Shown: positions 52,433-64,000, counted from the first letter of the stretch. The stretch is DNA of 64,000 bases from Actinoplanes lobatus (GCF_014205215.1 NZ_JACHNC010000001.1:8738501-8802500), one strand, 5' to 3'. Numbers and translations: made by a program. Notes: generated by a model from the sequence alone, not told the origin.

Positions 52433-54439
52433 ATGCCGCGTCTCGGACACGGGCAACCCATCACCGACGGGGACATCGACCAGGCGAAGACCGAACTCGC
52501 CGAATTCGCCGCCAAGTCGCCGTTGGCGTTCGCGCTGGCGCCGCCGGTCAGCACCCAACCGTTCGACCTGCTCTTCCCGATGCTGCAGGAGGACGAGGCG
52601 AACCTGCTGCCACAGTCGCCGAGCACGAACGCCCAGCTGAAGCGGCTCGGCGCGACGATGCTGGACGACACCGAGGCGGAGAACCGGGACGACAACAGCC
52701 CGATCCCGGCCGCCTACACCTACCTCGGCCAGTTCATCGACCACGACATCACCCTGGAGATCGAGGACGAGAAGCGCGGTCTGGGTTCGGCCAAGATGGA
52801 GGTGCTCCTCGACGACGGCATGATGCCGCTCACCCTCGAGGAGATGCACCGGGTGCTGCGCAACCAGCGTTCGGCCACCCTGGACCTGGACAGTCTGTAC
52901 AGCCCGCCGCAGCAGTTCGACCCGGACGACTCCGACAAGCTGCGGGTCGGCAAGGTGCACAAGATCCCGTTGCAGAACCCGCCGAACCCGAACCCGCCGC
53001 CGGCCGCCCGGCCCAAGGGCAAGGGCGACGACAACGACGTGCACCGGGAGGGGCGCAACCCCACGGACAAGAAGCACGACCGGGCGGCCCTGATCGGCGA
53101 CCCGCGCAACGACGAGAACACCATCATCTCGCAGCTGCACGTGGCGTTCCTCAAGGCGCACAACGTGCTTGTCGACCAGGGTCTGTCCTATGGCGAGGCC
53201 CGTCGCACGCTGCGCCAGCACTACCAGTACATCGTGATCGAGGACTTCCTCAAGAAGGTCGCCGACAAGGAGATCGTGCAGGGCATCCTCACCCACGGCA
53301 ACAGGTGGTACAACCCGTACGCCGCGCCGTTCTACATGCCGCTGGAGTTCGCGGTGGCCGCTTACCGGTTCGGGCACTCGATGGTCCGGGGCGTCTACAA
53401 CTTCAACTCCAACTTCCGCGTCAACACCCAGCCGCCGGGCAGTCTGGACCTGTTGTTCGTCTTCACGGCGCTGAGCGGGCAGCTCGGTGAGGAGATCCGG
53501 CTCGGCCCGGCGGAGACGCTGCCGGAGAACTGGATCATCGAGTGGGAGAACATCATCGGCTCCGGCGACCAGGTGATGAAGACCCGCAAGATCGACACGA
53601 AGCTGGCCGCGTTCGGCCTGAACCGTGGCGGCGGCGCCCTGTTCAACCTGAAGAACATCGACGGCACACCGCAGGTGCCGGCCGACGCCAGCCGGCTCGC
53701 GGTCCGCAACCTGCTGCGCGGCTACCGGCTGCGGCTGCCCACCGGCCAGGCGATCGCCCACCTGATCGATGTGGAGGAGCTGACCAAGGACCAGATCCGG
53801 GCCGCCGCGGGCAGCGACGCCCAGCGGGCGGTGCTGGACGACAGCGAGTTCCTGACCCGTACGCCGCTCTGGTACTACGTCCTGGCCGAGGCGAAGGCCC
53901 TGCACGAGGGCGCCCACCTGGGCCCGGTCGGCAGCACCATCGTCGCCGAGGTGCTGATCGGCCTCGCGCTGCGCAGCGACGACTCGTACCTGCGGACGTC
54001 CGGCTGGCGGCCCACCCTGCCGTCGCAGAAGCCCGGCCACTTCGAGCTGGCCGACCTGCTGCGCCTGGCCGGCGTGCTGCCGGGTGGCGAGCAGCCGCGC
54101 ACGTACCGGGTGCGGCCGGGCGACAGTCTCGCGAAGATCGCGCGGGAGCAGTTGGGCAACGAGGCCCGCTGGCCGGAGATCTTCGTGCTGAACCGGGCGA
54201 CGATCCAGAACCCGAACCGGATCTTCCCCGGCCGGGTGCTGTTCCTGCCGCCGGCGCAGCCGACCGGCCCGATCCCGAAGCTCTACACGGTCAAGCCCGG
54301 CGACTCGCTGTCGAAGATCGCCCGCGAGAAGCTGCACAACGAGAACCGGTGGCGTGACATCTGGAACCTCAACCGCGACGTCGTCCCGGACCCGGACCGG
54401 ATCTTCCCGGGCCAGGTGCTGGTCCTGCCCAACAGTTAG
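52433..54439 (+). CDS. Animal-type haem peroxidase with two C-terminal LysM domains
   Basis: A 668-residue peroxidase of the animal haem peroxidase superfamily (peroxinectin-like). The distal His104 lies in TYLGQFIDHDITLE, the calcium/haem region includes IGDPRNDENT (221-230) and LKAHNVLVDQ, and the proximal His315 is in AYRFGHSMVRG. Two LysM modules follow (about 558-605 and 612-665), each with YRV/YTV-PGDSL-x-KIARE and a W-x-x-I-x-x-LNR centre. LysM binds chitin or peptidoglycan. No signal peptide is visible from ATG 52433, so export must be non-classical or absent. No operon partners. Confidence 0.9.
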   Translation: MPRLGHGQPITDGDIDQAKTELAEFAAKSPLAFALAPPVSTQPFDLLFPMLQEDEANLLPQSPSTNAQLKRLGATMLDDTEAENRDDNSPIPAAYTYLGQFIDHDITLEIEDEKRGLGSAKMEVLLDDGMMPLTLEEMHRVLRNQRSATLDLDSLYSPPQQFDPDDSDKLRVGKVHKIPLQNPPNPNPPPAARPKGKGDDNDVHREGRNPTDKKHDRAALIGDPRNDENTIISQLHVAFLKAHNVLVDQGLSYGEARRTLRQHYQYIVIEDFLKKVADKEIVQGILTHGNRWYNPYAAPFYMPLEFAVAAYRFGHSMVRGVYNFNSNFRVNTQPPGSLDLLFVFTALSGQLGEEIRLGPAETLPENWIIEWENIIGSGDQVMKTRKIDTKLAAFGLNRGGGALFNLKNIDGTPQVPADASRLAVRNLLRGYRLRLPTGQAIAHLIDVEELTKDQIRAAAGSDAQRAVLDDSEFLTRTPLWYYVLAEAKALHEGAHLGPVGSTIVAEVLIGLALRSDDSYLRTSGWRPTLPSQKPGHFELADLLRLAGVLPGGEQPRTYRVRPGDSLAKIAREQLGNEARWPEIFVLNRATIQNPNRIFPGRVLFLPPAQPTGPIPKLYTVKPGDSLSKIAREKLHNENRWRDIWNLNRDVVPDPDRIFPGQVLVLPNS

Positions 54440-54554
54440 GAGGACGGCCACCGGCACCGGGCAGCATCAGGCACGTGCTGCCCGGTCCGGCCGCCGGCGG
54501 CGTGCTCCGCGCCGGATTTGCCGACGACCGCGGAGGACGCCGCCAGCAGGAGGG

Positions 54555-55318
<764 letters not shown>

Positions 55319-55322
<4 letters not shown>

Positions 55323-56308
55323 GCGCGCGCCTCCCTCGTGGCCAGTTTGCGGACGTAGAGGTTGACCAGGACGGCGAGCAGCAGCATCACGCCGAGGAAG
55401 GCCCGGAACCAGTTCGGGTCCCAGCCCGCGTAGACGATGCCGAGGCTGGTCATGCCGAAGATGAACGCGCCGATCGCCACCCCGGCCGCGTTGCCGAACC
55501 CGCCGGTCAGCAGGGTGCCGCCGACCACCGCCGCGATGATGTAGAGGAACTCGTTGCCGACCCCGCCGCCGGCTTGCAACGTGTTGAACCGGTACAGGTT
55601 GTGCATCCCGACGAACCAGCCGAGAAACGACACGGCAAGAAATAGACCGATTTTGGTACGGACGACGGGCACCCCGACCGCACGGGCGCTGTCGGCCGCC
55701 CCACCGACCGCGTAGATCCAGTTCCCGCCACGGGTACGCCGCAGGATCCAGCTCGCGACCGCCACGAACAGGATCCACCACACCACCGTGCCCCAGACCA
55801 CGACCGAACCGATCTCGAAACTGGACGCGAAGATCGCGCCGAGCGAGTCGTACCCGTCGATGCGGCTCACGTCGGTGCTGGACACCGAGCCGGTGACGAG
55901 CTTGGTGACGCCCAGGTTCGCGCCCTGCAACACGAAGAAGGTGCCCAGCGTGATGAGGAAGCTGGGGATCCCGGTACGCATCACCAGGTAGCCGTTGAGG
56001 AACCCGACGGCGAGGCAGAACACCAGCGACAGGATCGCGCCAACCCACAGGTTGATCCCGAAATACCAGCAGAACATCGAGTTGACCAGCCCGGCCGAGG
56101 TCACGATGACCCCGGCGGACAGGTCGAACTCGCCGCCGATCATCAACATCCCGACGGCCACCGCGACGATCCCGATCGTCGACGACTGGTAGAGCACCGT
56201 GACGAACGCGTCCGCCGACCGGAACGCCGGGGCCACGGCCAGGAAGAAGACGAAGATGACCGCGGCCGCCACCAGCGCGCCCACCTCGGGGCGCACCGCC
56301 CGCCTCAC
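55319..56308 (-). CDS. Sugar ABC transporter permease (RbsC/XylH family)
   Basis: A 329-residue permease with about nine helices. Characteristic segments are GIVAVAVGMLMIGGEFDLSA with GVIVTSAGLVNS, NGYLVMRTGIPSFLITLGTF, and the ABC-facing loop WILRRTRGGNWIYAVGGAAD followed by ARAVGVPV. The last helices include AAVVGGTLLTGGFGNAAGV. GTG 56308 overlaps the binding-protein stop by 4 bp. It would form the membrane channel for the substrate delivered by the binding protein. Confidence 0.93.
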
Positions 56309-57246
56309 CGGGTGTTCTTCTGGGTGTACGGCAGGATCGTGTCGATGTTGGACTGGTCCACGAACGACGGGCCGGTCAGCACGGGCCGCCCGCCGCCGAT
56401 GTCGTTGCCGTTCTTCAGGTAGAGGTAGAGCGACGTGACCGCCAGGTAGCCCTGCACGTAGGGCTGCTGGTCGATGGCGAACTCGATCTTCCCGTCCTTG
56501 ATCAGCTGGGCGGTCTCCTGGTTCAGGTCGAAGGTGACCAGCTTCGCCGTACCCCCTGCTTTGATGGCGTCGAGCGCGATCGGCGCGCCCAGGGTGACCA
56601 CGTAGTCGATGGTCTTGTCCTGGGCCAGCTTGGCCTGCAACGTCGACGTGACGGCCGCGTCGTCGGCACCGTTGACCTGGAGGTTCTCGGTCCCGGGGAC
56701 GGCGGACTTGACGCCCGCGCAGCGTGCTTCGAGGGCCACCGACCCGGTCTGGTGGATGACGCAGAGCGGGTGCTTGGCGCCGGCCGCGGCGATCCGCTCG
56801 CCCAGGCTGGTTCCGGCGACCGTCTCGTCCGAGCCGAAGTACATCAGCGCGCCGAGTCGCTTGTACTGGTCGATGCCCGCGTTCAGGCCGACCACCGGGA
56901 TCCCGGCCGCGGTCGCCGCCTTCACCGATCCGGCCAGCGCGTCCGGCGTGACCAGGGTGGTGGCGATGCCCTGCACCTTCGAGTCGACCGCCTGCTGGAT
57001 CAGCACCGCCTGCCTGCCGGCGTCCGGGTCGTTGGAGTACTTGAGGTCGACCTTCTGGTCGGCGGCCGCCTGCTGGGCGCCGGAGCGCACCTTGTCCCAG
57101 AACGTGTCGCCCGGCGTCTCGTGGGTGATGAACGCGATCGTGTAGCCGGTCGCGGCATCCGCCTCGGGCTCCTCCCGGCCGCCGCCGCTGCACGCGCCGA
57201 GCAGGAGTATCGCCGCGGCGCCGGCGGCGAGGACACGTCTGGTCAT
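56305..57246 (-). CDS. Sugar ABC transporter substrate-binding lipoprotein
   Basis: A 313-residue periplasmic-binding-type lipoprotein (RbsB/XylF class 1). The lipobox LLLGACSG gives Cys19. The two-lobe fold is recognisable: TIAFITHETPGDTFWDKVRS, IQQAVDSKVQGIATT, then GLNAGIDQYKRLGALMYFGS, and the last lobe with LVTFDLNQETAQLIKDG. It would capture a sugar or cyclitol outside the membrane. Its ATG overlaps the isomerase stop by 4 bp. The inositol operon context suggests myo-inositol or a related polyol, not proven. Confidence 0.92.
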   Translation of the reverse strand: MTRRVLAAGAAAILLLGACSGGGREEPEADAATGYTIAFITHETPGDTFWDKVRSGAQQAAADQKVDLKYSNDPDAGRQAVLIQQAVDSKVQGIATTLVTPDALAGSVKAATAAGIPVVGLNAGIDQYKRLGALMYFGSDETVAGTSLGERIAAAGAKHPLCVIHQTGSVALEARCAGVKSAVPGTENLQVNGADDAAVTSTLQAKLAQDKTIDYVVTLGAPIALDAIKAGGTAKLVTFDLNQETAQLIKDGKIEFAIDQQPYVQGYLAVTSLYLYLKNGNDIGGGRPVLTGPSFVDQSNIDTILPYTQKNTR

Positions 57247-58087
57247 ATGAAGCCTCCGAGTGATGTCAGGTGATCGTGGGTGCGCCGCGCGAACGGCGAC
57301 GGGACGTCGAGGGCCACGACGAACAGGTCGGTGCCGAGGCCGGTGAGGGCGGCCAGCAGGGTGGGAAGCTCCGGGACGCCGGCCGGCGGGGTGACGCTCA
57401 GGCCCATCGCGAGGGCCTGGCCGTAGGTCAGGTCCTCGGCGTCGGCGCGGGCCGCGAGCGCCGGGTCGACCTGCCGCAGGTGGACACAGCCGATGCGGTC
57501 CGGGTGGCGGGCGATGAGTTCCAGCACGTCGGCCCGGCGGTAGGTGAGGTGGCCGGTGTCCAGGCAGAGCGACACGTAACGCGGGTCGGTGCCGTCCAGC
57601 AGGCGGCGCACCTGCTTCTCGTTGGCGACCTGGTAGTCGGCGTGCGGCTGGAAGTGCAGGGTGAGCCCGTACTCGTCGGCGAGGACCCGGCCGAGCAGTC
57701 CGGTGTTGGCCAGCAGCGCCCGCCACTGGCCCTCGCCGAGTTCGTTGGCCTCCAGGTAGCCGCCGGTACGGTCGTCGCGGTACCCCGGCGACGGCACGAA
57801 CACCACGTCGGAGGCGCCCAGGGCACGGGTCAGTTCGGCCACCCGGCGGGTTTCGGCGAGCACCGCCGTGAAGTCGCCGTGCGGGCCGCCGACGCCGGTC
57901 ACCGTTCCGGCGCAGACGTGCAGGTCACGGGCGGCCAGTTCGTCGAGGAGCAGGTTCGGGTCGGGCGGGAGGTAGCCGTACGGGCCGAGTTCCAGCCAGT
58001 GGTAGCCGGCGGCGGCCAGTTCGTCGAGGAGGCGGCGCCAGGGGACCCGGGGACCACCGGGGCCGCTGCCGAGTCGCAGCACGCCGG

Positions 58088-58091
<4 letters not shown>
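57243..58091 (-). CDS. Sugar phosphate isomerase/epimerase-type TIM barrel
   Basis: A 282-residue AP-endonuclease-2-fold TIM barrel (IolE/IolI/IolH-like superfamily). Strands and metal ligands are visible in YHWLELGPYGYLPPD, LTLHFQPHADYQV, YVSLCLDTGHLTYR and IGCVHLRQVDPAL. The D-T-G-H and H-x-x metal-binding positions are intact. In iol operons these act as inosose isomerase, dehydratase or unknown epimerase. The sequence does not match the typical IolE N-terminus, so the exact step stays open. GTG 58091 overlaps the mmsA stop. Confidence 0.85.
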
Positions 58092-59581
<1,490 letters not shown>

Positions 59582-59583
59582 CT

Positions 59584-61467
59584 CTACAGACCTCCCGGTC
59601 GCAGGTGGTGACGCTGGTCGCGTTTGCCGGCCAGATATTCGGTACGGGCGTGCCGGGTGCTGTGCAGGGTGGCCACCTCGGCGACCGGCACCTCCCACCA
59701 CGACTCGGCCGACGGCGCCGACGGCTCCGGGTCGGTCTCGATGTGCAGCACGGTCAGCCGGTCCGCCTCGCGGGCCTGTTTGAGGCCCTCGACGAGGTCG
59801 GCGATGGTGCGGCAGCGGATCACCGCGGCGCCCAGGCTCTCCGCGTTGGCGGCCAGGTCGACCGGCAGGCGGGCGCCGTCGTAGTCGCCGCTGCGCGGGT
59901 TGCGGTAGCGGTAGGCGGTGCCGAACCGCTGTGAGCCGACCTGCTCGGAGAGGCCGCCGATGGACGCGAACCCGTGGTTCTGCACCAGGATGATGATCAG
60001 TTTGAGGTGCTCGGCGACCGCGGTGGCGATCTCCTGCGCCATCATCAGGTAGGAGCCGTCGCCGACCAGCGCATACACCTCACGGCCCGGTTCGGCCAGC
60101 TTGATCCCGAGTGCGCCGGCGATCTCGAAGCCCATGCAGGAGTAGCCGTACTCGACGTGGTACTGCTTCGGGTCGCGGGCCCGCCACAGCCGTTGCAGGT
60201 CGCCGGGAAGGCTGCCGGCCGCCTGCACCACGACGTCGCGTGCTCCGCACGCCTCGTTCACCACCCCGATCACCTCGGCCTGGGTGGGCAGGTCGCCCTG
60301 CGTTCCCCGGCCCCGGTACGCGTGATCGACGGCCGCCTGCCAAGCCGCCACGTCGTCGCGGAAGTCCCCGGTGAAGCGCCGTCCGTGCAGCGCCGGCAGC
60401 AGCGCGCTGAGCCCCGCCCGGGCGTCGCCGACCAGCGGCAGCGCGGACAGTTTCCCGGCGTCGAAACCGGTCACGTTGAGGTTCACGAACCGCACGTCGG
60501 GATGCTGGAACGCGCTGCGCGACGCGGTGGTGAAGTCGCTGTAGCGGGTGCCGACGCCGATCACCACGTCGGCGTTGCGGGCCAGCTTGTTCGCCACCGG
60601 GTTGCCGGTCGCCCCGATCCCGCCGACCGCGTTCGGATGGTCCCAGGGCAGCGCGCCCTTGCCGGCCTGGGTGTCGGCCACCGGGATGCCGGTCTCCCGG
60701 GCGAACCGGTCCAGCGCGGACGACGCCTCCGCGTAGATCACCCCGCCGCCGGCGACGATCAGCGGCCGGTGCGCGCCCCGGATGGTGGCCGCCGCCCGCT
60801 CCACGGCCAGCGGATCGGGGGCCTGCCGGGGCACGTGCCACACCCGCTTCGCGAACAGCTCGTCCGGGTAGTCGTACGCCTCGGTCTGCACGTCCTGGGG
60901 CAGACAGAGGGTGACCGCGCCGGTCTCGGCCGGGTCCGTCAGCACCCGCATCGCCGAGAGCAGCGCCTGCGGCAGCTGCTCGGGCCGCCAGATCCGGTCG
61001 AAGAACCGTGACAGCGGCCGGAAGGCGTCGTTGACCGACACGTCCCCGGCGGCCGGCACCTCCAGCTCCTGGAGCACCGGCGCGGCGGCCCGGGAGGCGA
61101 AGACGTCCGACGGCAGCAGCAGCACCGGCAGCCGGTTGACGGTGGCCAGGGCCGCGCCGGTCAGCATGTTGGTGGAGCCGGGCCCGATCGACGCGGTGCA
61201 CGCCATCGTCGACAGGCGGTTGCGCATCCGGGCGTACCCGACCGCGGTGTGCACCATCGCCTGCTCGTTGCGGGCCAGCCGGTACGGCATGTCCGGCGCC
61301 CCGGTGCGCTGGGCCTGCAACAGCGCCTGCCCGATCCCGGCGACGTTGCCGTGCCCGAAGATGCCGAGGAAGCCGGCGACCGTCCGCTGCTCGACGCCGT
61401 CCCGCTCGGTCCACTGGTTCGCCAGGAAGCGCACGACGGCCTGCCCGACGGTGAGCCGCTGCTTCAC
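59584..61467 (-). CDS. iolD: 3D-(3,5/4)-trihydroxycyclohexane-1,2-dione hydrolase IolD
   Basis: A 627-residue thiamine-diphosphate enzyme that opens the inositol-derived ring dione. The N-terminal domain begins KQRLTVGQAVVRFLANQW and contains the conserved FGIFGHGN-like block (LGIFGHGNVAGIGQAL) and RNEQAMVHTAVGYARM with catalytic Glu. The C-terminal ThDP/Mg motif is ALVGDGSYLMMAQEI with LIIILVQNHGFASIGGL. GTG 61467 overlaps the iolB stop by 4 bp. It is the second gene of the operon. Confidence 0.95.
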   Translation of the reverse strand: MKQRLTVGQAVVRFLANQWTERDGVEQRTVAGFLGIFGHGNVAGIGQALLQAQRTGAPDMPYRLARNEQAMVHTAVGYARMRNRLSTMACTASIGPGSTNMLTGAALATVNRLPVLLLPSDVFASRAAAPVLQELEVPAAGDVSVNDAFRPLSRFFDRIWRPEQLPQALLSAMRVLTDPAETGAVTLCLPQDVQTEAYDYPDELFAKRVWHVPRQAPDPLAVERAAATIRGAHRPLIVAGGGVIYAEASSALDRFARETGIPVADTQAGKGALPWDHPNAVGGIGATGNPVANKLARNADVVIGVGTRYSDFTTASRSAFQHPDVRFVNLNVTGFDAGKLSALPLVGDARAGLSALLPALHGRRFTGDFRDDVAAWQAAVDHAYRGRGTQGDLPTQAEVIGVVNEACGARDVVVQAAGSLPGDLQRLWRARDPKQYHVEYGYSCMGFEIAGALGIKLAEPGREVYALVGDGSYLMMAQEIATAVAEHLKLIIILVQNHGFASIGGLSEQVGSQRFGTAYRYRNPRSGDYDGARLPVDLAANAESLGAAVIRCRTIADLVEGLKQAREADRLTVLHIETDPEPSAPSAESWWEVPVAEVATLHSTRHARTEYLAGKRDQRHHLRPGGL

Positions 61468-62360
61468 GAACGCCTTCTCTCTCTGATCGAGGTCAGGGGC
61501 AGCCGGGTGTCCACCGGCTCGGCCACCCAGCGCCCGCGCACCCAGCCGTGCGCCGGATCGTCCCGGACCAGCCAGCGGCGCTCGCCGGGGCCGGCCATCA
61601 CGTTGAGGTAGTAGAGGTCGTAGCCGGGGGCCGCCATCGACGGGCCGTGCCAGCCGTACGGGATCAGCACCACGTCCCCGCTGCGCACCTCGGCGCACAC
61701 GTCGATCGGGCGGTCCGGGTGGCCGTAGACCCGCTGGTAGCCGCAGCCGTGCCCGCCGGCCGGGGACGCCGCCACCTCGAAGTAGTAGATCTCCTCGAGC
61801 GAGGACTCGCAGTCGCTCTGCTCGTCGTGCTTGTGCGGCGGGTACGACGACCAGTTGCCGCCCGGGGTGAGCACCTCGCAGGCGATCAGCCGGTCCGTCT
61901 CGAAGGACTCCGGGGTGCACAGGTTGTTGACCTGCCGGCTCGCCTGCCCCGCCCCGCGCAGTTCCACCGGCACGTCCTCGGCGGCGCCGTACCGGAACGG
62001 CAGGGTGCGCCCGGCCCGCGCAGCCGGCAGCGCGAACCGCCCGCCGTTGGGCGCCCGCAGCGTCACGACCGTGTCCCTGGGCAGGTAGGCGAAGTCGGTG
62101 ACGCGGGAGAACACCGACCGTCGCCCGGTCAGGGTGAGCCGCTCGTCGTCGCAGGCCACGTCGCAGCCGCCGGCCAGCGGCACGACCAGCATCTCGTCGT
62201 CGCCGGTGACGAACCGGGCCCGCCCGCCGACCGGCAGGTGCACCACCCGCAGGCCGGAGTACTCCCAGCCGGCGTTCTCCGGCGTGATGTACACGTCGAA
62301 CGGCCGCTCCGCGGAACTGCCCCGTGGGACCAGCGGGTTCACTCGAGCGTTGTCGGCCAT
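61464..62360 (-). CDS. iolB: 5-deoxy-glucuronate isomerase IolB
   Basis: A 298-residue bicupin that isomerises 5-deoxy-D-glucuronate in inositol catabolism. The N-terminal cupin has WEYSGLRVVHLPVGGRARF. The C-terminal cupin has the metal-binding PPHKHDEQSDCESSLEEIYY, a later VVLIPYGWHGPSMAAPGYDL and conserved LYYLNVMAGPG. GGGAGGGG precedes ATG 62360. First gene of the overlapped inositol-type operon. No iolC, iolE or iolG lies in the window. Confidence 0.95.
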   Translation of the reverse strand: MADNARVNPLVPRGSSAERPFDVYITPENAGWEYSGLRVVHLPVGGRARFVTGDDEMLVVPLAGGCDVACDDERLTLTGRRSVFSRVTDFAYLPRDTVVTLRAPNGGRFALPAARAGRTLPFRYGAAEDVPVELRGAGQASRQVNNLCTPESFETDRLIACEVLTPGGNWSSYPPHKHDEQSDCESSLEEIYYFEVAASPAGGHGCGYQRVYGHPDRPIDVCAEVRSGDVVLIPYGWHGPSMAAPGYDLYYLNVMAGPGERRWLVRDDPAHGWVRGRWVAEPVDTRLPLTSIRERRRS

Positions 62361-62468
62361 GCGCACCCCTCCCACCAACGATGCTCCAGCGGCGGGGTGA
62401 CCGGTCGGCAACGCTGCGTTGGACCTGGTTTCGATGTAATTACGGGAGTGCTGCCGCGTCAATACTCG

Positions 62469-62500
62469 AAGGGGCACGGACCGTACGGCCCGTGCCCCTT
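62469..62500 (-). terminator. Hairpin between GNAT gene and iolB
   Basis: AAGGGGCACGG (62469-62479) and its complement (62490-62500) are perfect 11-bp arms, with an inner palindrome CCGTACGG. It lies 14 bp beyond the stop of the GNAT gene and upstream of iolB, so it should insulate the operon. Confidence 0.75.
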
Positions 62501-62514
62501 CAGACTGATCCTTT

Positions 62515-63108
62515 TCAGACAGCCCGCCACATGCGGTAGAACGGCGTACCATCCGGCAGGTAGATCTCGAACGGCGTCATCGGCGTGTAGCCGTGCCGCT
62601 GGTAGAGGCGCACGTTGTCGTCGTTGGTCGCCTCCAGGTAGGCGGCGAGGCCCTCGGCGACCAGCTGCTCGTGGGTGTGCCGCATCAGCTCCCCGCCGAG
62701 ACCCCGGCCCTGCTCCGACGGGCGGACCGCCAGGAACGCCAGGTGCCAGTGCTCCTCGTGCGGGTGGTTCTTGTCGAACACCTCGTCCAGGGCGTTGAAC
62801 CGCTCCAGATACTCACCGGCCAGCGCTTCGAGGCGCTCGGTGTACCGCGGGGGCTCCGGCATCTCGTTGGCGCGGTCGAACCAGACGGCGGTGGCCGCCA
62901 GCCCACCGTCCTCGTGGTCGATCACGTCCACCCGGCCGTACGAGTACGCGTGCTCGGTGTAGAGGGTGAAGAAGTCGGCCATCACCCGCTCCCGGTCGTC
63001 CAGCGGCGGCACCAGGTAGGCGTTGGCGGCCAGATCGTTGAACGAGTGCGAGACGAGCGCGCCGACCGCGGGGATCTCGTCCTCGCGGGCGGGTCGGACG
63101 ACGGTCAT
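62515..63108 (-). CDS. GNAT family N-acetyltransferase
   Basis: A 197-residue GNAT protein. It starts MTVVRPAREDEIPAVGALV. Motif A is LAFLAVRPSEQGRGLGGELM, and motif B is NVRLYQRHGYTPMTPFE. The extended middle (DRANEMPEPPRYTERLEALA) is typical of a substrate lid in this group. ATG 63108 overlaps the APC permease stop by 4 bp, so the pair are coupled. The transporter partner suggests a modified amino acid or amine as substrate, which is inference. Confidence 0.85.
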   Translation of the reverse strand: MTVVRPAREDEIPAVGALVSHSFNDLAANAYLVPPLDDRERVMADFFTLYTEHAYSYGRVDVIDHEDGGLAATAVWFDRANEMPEPPRYTERLEALAGEYLERFNALDEVFDKNHPHEEHWHLAFLAVRPSEQGRGLGGELMRHTHEQLVAEGLAAYLEATNDDNVRLYQRHGYTPMTPFEIYLPDGTPFYRMWRAV

Positions 63109-64000
63109 CGGGTCTCCTCGTTCAGGGCGGCGGAGAAACCGCCGGAGTTGGCGGCACTGCGGGCTCCCAGGCCGATGCCGTTGTAAACCAGCGGCCGGGT
63201 GGTGCGCAGGTAGAGGGCCCACAGGATGCCGGCCACGAAGAGCACCGCGAAGGACAGCGGGATCACCAGCGCCGGGGTGCTGCCGGGCTCGACGCCGAGC
63301 AGCGTGGCGATGTTGTCGATCGCCAGGTACGACATGACCAGCAGCAGGATCGCGCCGATCACCGGGGCGATCACGCGGTGCAGGACGTCCTCGCCCTCCG
63401 GGTTACGGGCGAAGAAGCCGATCACCGCGAAGGCGGTGAGGGTGACCAGGAGCAGCACGCCGAGGCCGCCGCCGGTGCCGCCCCAGAAGAAGAGCTGGAC
63501 GAGCGGGTCCCAGCCCATCACGGCGTAGACGACGATGACCGCGAGGCCGACCGCCGACTGGGCCAGCGAGCCGTTCTTCGGCGCGCCGGTGCCGGGCACG
63601 GTCTTACCGAAGACGCGCGGCAGCACGCCCTCACGGCCGAGCGAGAACATGTACCGCGAGATGATGTTGTGGAACGAGATCATCGCCGCGATCAGCGAGG
63701 TCAGGAACAGCGCGTGGCCCAGGTGGATGGCGACGTCACCGAGCGGCACGGCGGCCAGGTTGAAGAACAGCTCCGGGCCCTCGGCGACGGCCCGCTCGAC
63801 GACCTTGTCGGCGCCGGCCGCGGAGATCATCGCCCAGGAGGCGAAGGCGTAGAGCACGGCGATCAGCGCGATCGCGATGTACGTGGCCCGGGAGACGGTA
63901 CGCCGCGGGTCGCGCGACTCCTCGCTGAACACCACCGACTGCTCGAACCCGACGAAGCCGGTGATCGCCATGACCAGCAGGGCGCCGGCGCCCGCACCGG
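63105..64000 (-). CDS. APC-family amino-acid permease (N-terminus beyond window)
   Basis: Partial: about 298 residues of the C-terminal part are in the window and the frame stays open to the right edge. Visible features are FVGFEQSVVFSEESRDPRRT (helix 6 to loop of the APC fold), FLTSLIAAMISFHNIISRYM, and the conserved FSLGREGVLPRVFGKTVP. Several hydrophobic helices follow and then an Arg-rich end with RSAANSGGFSAALNEETR. It would import an amino acid or amine. It is coupled to the GNAT gene through a 4-bp overlap. Confidence 0.88.
   Translation of the reverse strand, partial: GAGAGALLVMAITGFVGFEQSVVFSEESRDPRRTVSRATYIAIALIAVLYAFASWAMISAAGADKVVERAVAEGPELFFNLAAVPLGDVAIHLGHALFLTSLIAAMISFHNIISRYMFSLGREGVLPRVFGKTVPGTGAPKNGSLAQSAVGLAVIVVYAVMGWDPLVQLFFWGGTGGGLGVLLLVTLTAFAVIGFFARNPEGEDVLHRVIAPVIGAILLLVMSYLAIDNIATLLGVEPGSTPALVIPLSFAVLFVAGILWALYLRTTRPLVYNGIGLGARSAANSGGFSAALNEETR

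Overview
The window is very GC-rich actinobacterial chromosome with strong third-position G/C bias, GTG starts and many 4-bp ATGA/GTGA gene overlaps. The gene families (glycolipid-binding, TIGR03089, SPOR mini-protein, DUF1990, DUF4262, DUF6529, LysM-peroxidase) suggest a Micromonosporaceae member such as Actinoplanes. That assignment is an inference from gene content. No rRNA, tRNA, phage, transposase or CRISPR locus was recognised. Genes run off both ends.

Layout. 1-4.9 kb: a truncated lipoprotein gene, then a minus-strand AraC - VOC - VOC - UvrA-like run that looks like a drug-tolerance operon. 5-12.8 kb: a secreted protein, small regulators, GNAT, an orphan SUKH-3 protein, LD-carboxypeptidase, a TetR/glycosyltransferase pair, a 51-residue SPOR protein and a secreted flavin oxidase. 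13-15.5 kb: vanadium haloperoxidase-like enzyme, cupin, and a 24-bp tandem array spanning two convergent stop codons. 15.5-20 kb: a 1229-residue CHAT-NTPase-TPR protein convergent with two paralogous small Cys-motif proteins, the best candidate for an undescribed conflict or signalling module. 20-24.3 kb: lipoprotein, AlkD-like glycosylase, membrane protein, a 1-kb non-coding element with about 110-bp inverted ends and internal tandem repeats, and a TauE/SafE exporter. 24.4-29.2 kb: a CE1758/CE1759-type flavin monooxygenase-reductase pair bracketed by two inverted, nearly identical membrane-protein genes. A third paralogue lies at 33.7-35.0 kb.

29.5-46 kb is mixed housekeeping and accessory: BrnT/RHH-like toxin-antitoxin pair, beta-carbonic anhydrase, MFS transporter, membrane Ser/Thr kinase with a DUF6529 partner, deaminase, trypsin-like protease, methyltransferase, and a 46-bp tandem array between convergent genes. 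46-52.3 kb is a phenylacetate-degradation operon (paaN-A-B-C-D-E) with a divergent TetR gene and a palindromic operator. PaaABCD would epoxidise phenylacetyl-CoA with electrons from PaaE, and PaaN acts on the ring-opened product. 52.4-54.4 kb encodes a haem peroxidase carrying two LysM domains. 54.5-62.4 kb is a seven-gene, tightly overlapped inositol-type operon (iolB, iolD, mmsA, TIM-barrel isomerase, and sugar ABC binding protein, permease and ATPase) that couples uptake to part of the myo-inositol route. iolC, iolE and iolG are not seen here. The window ends with a GNAT gene and a partial APC permease.
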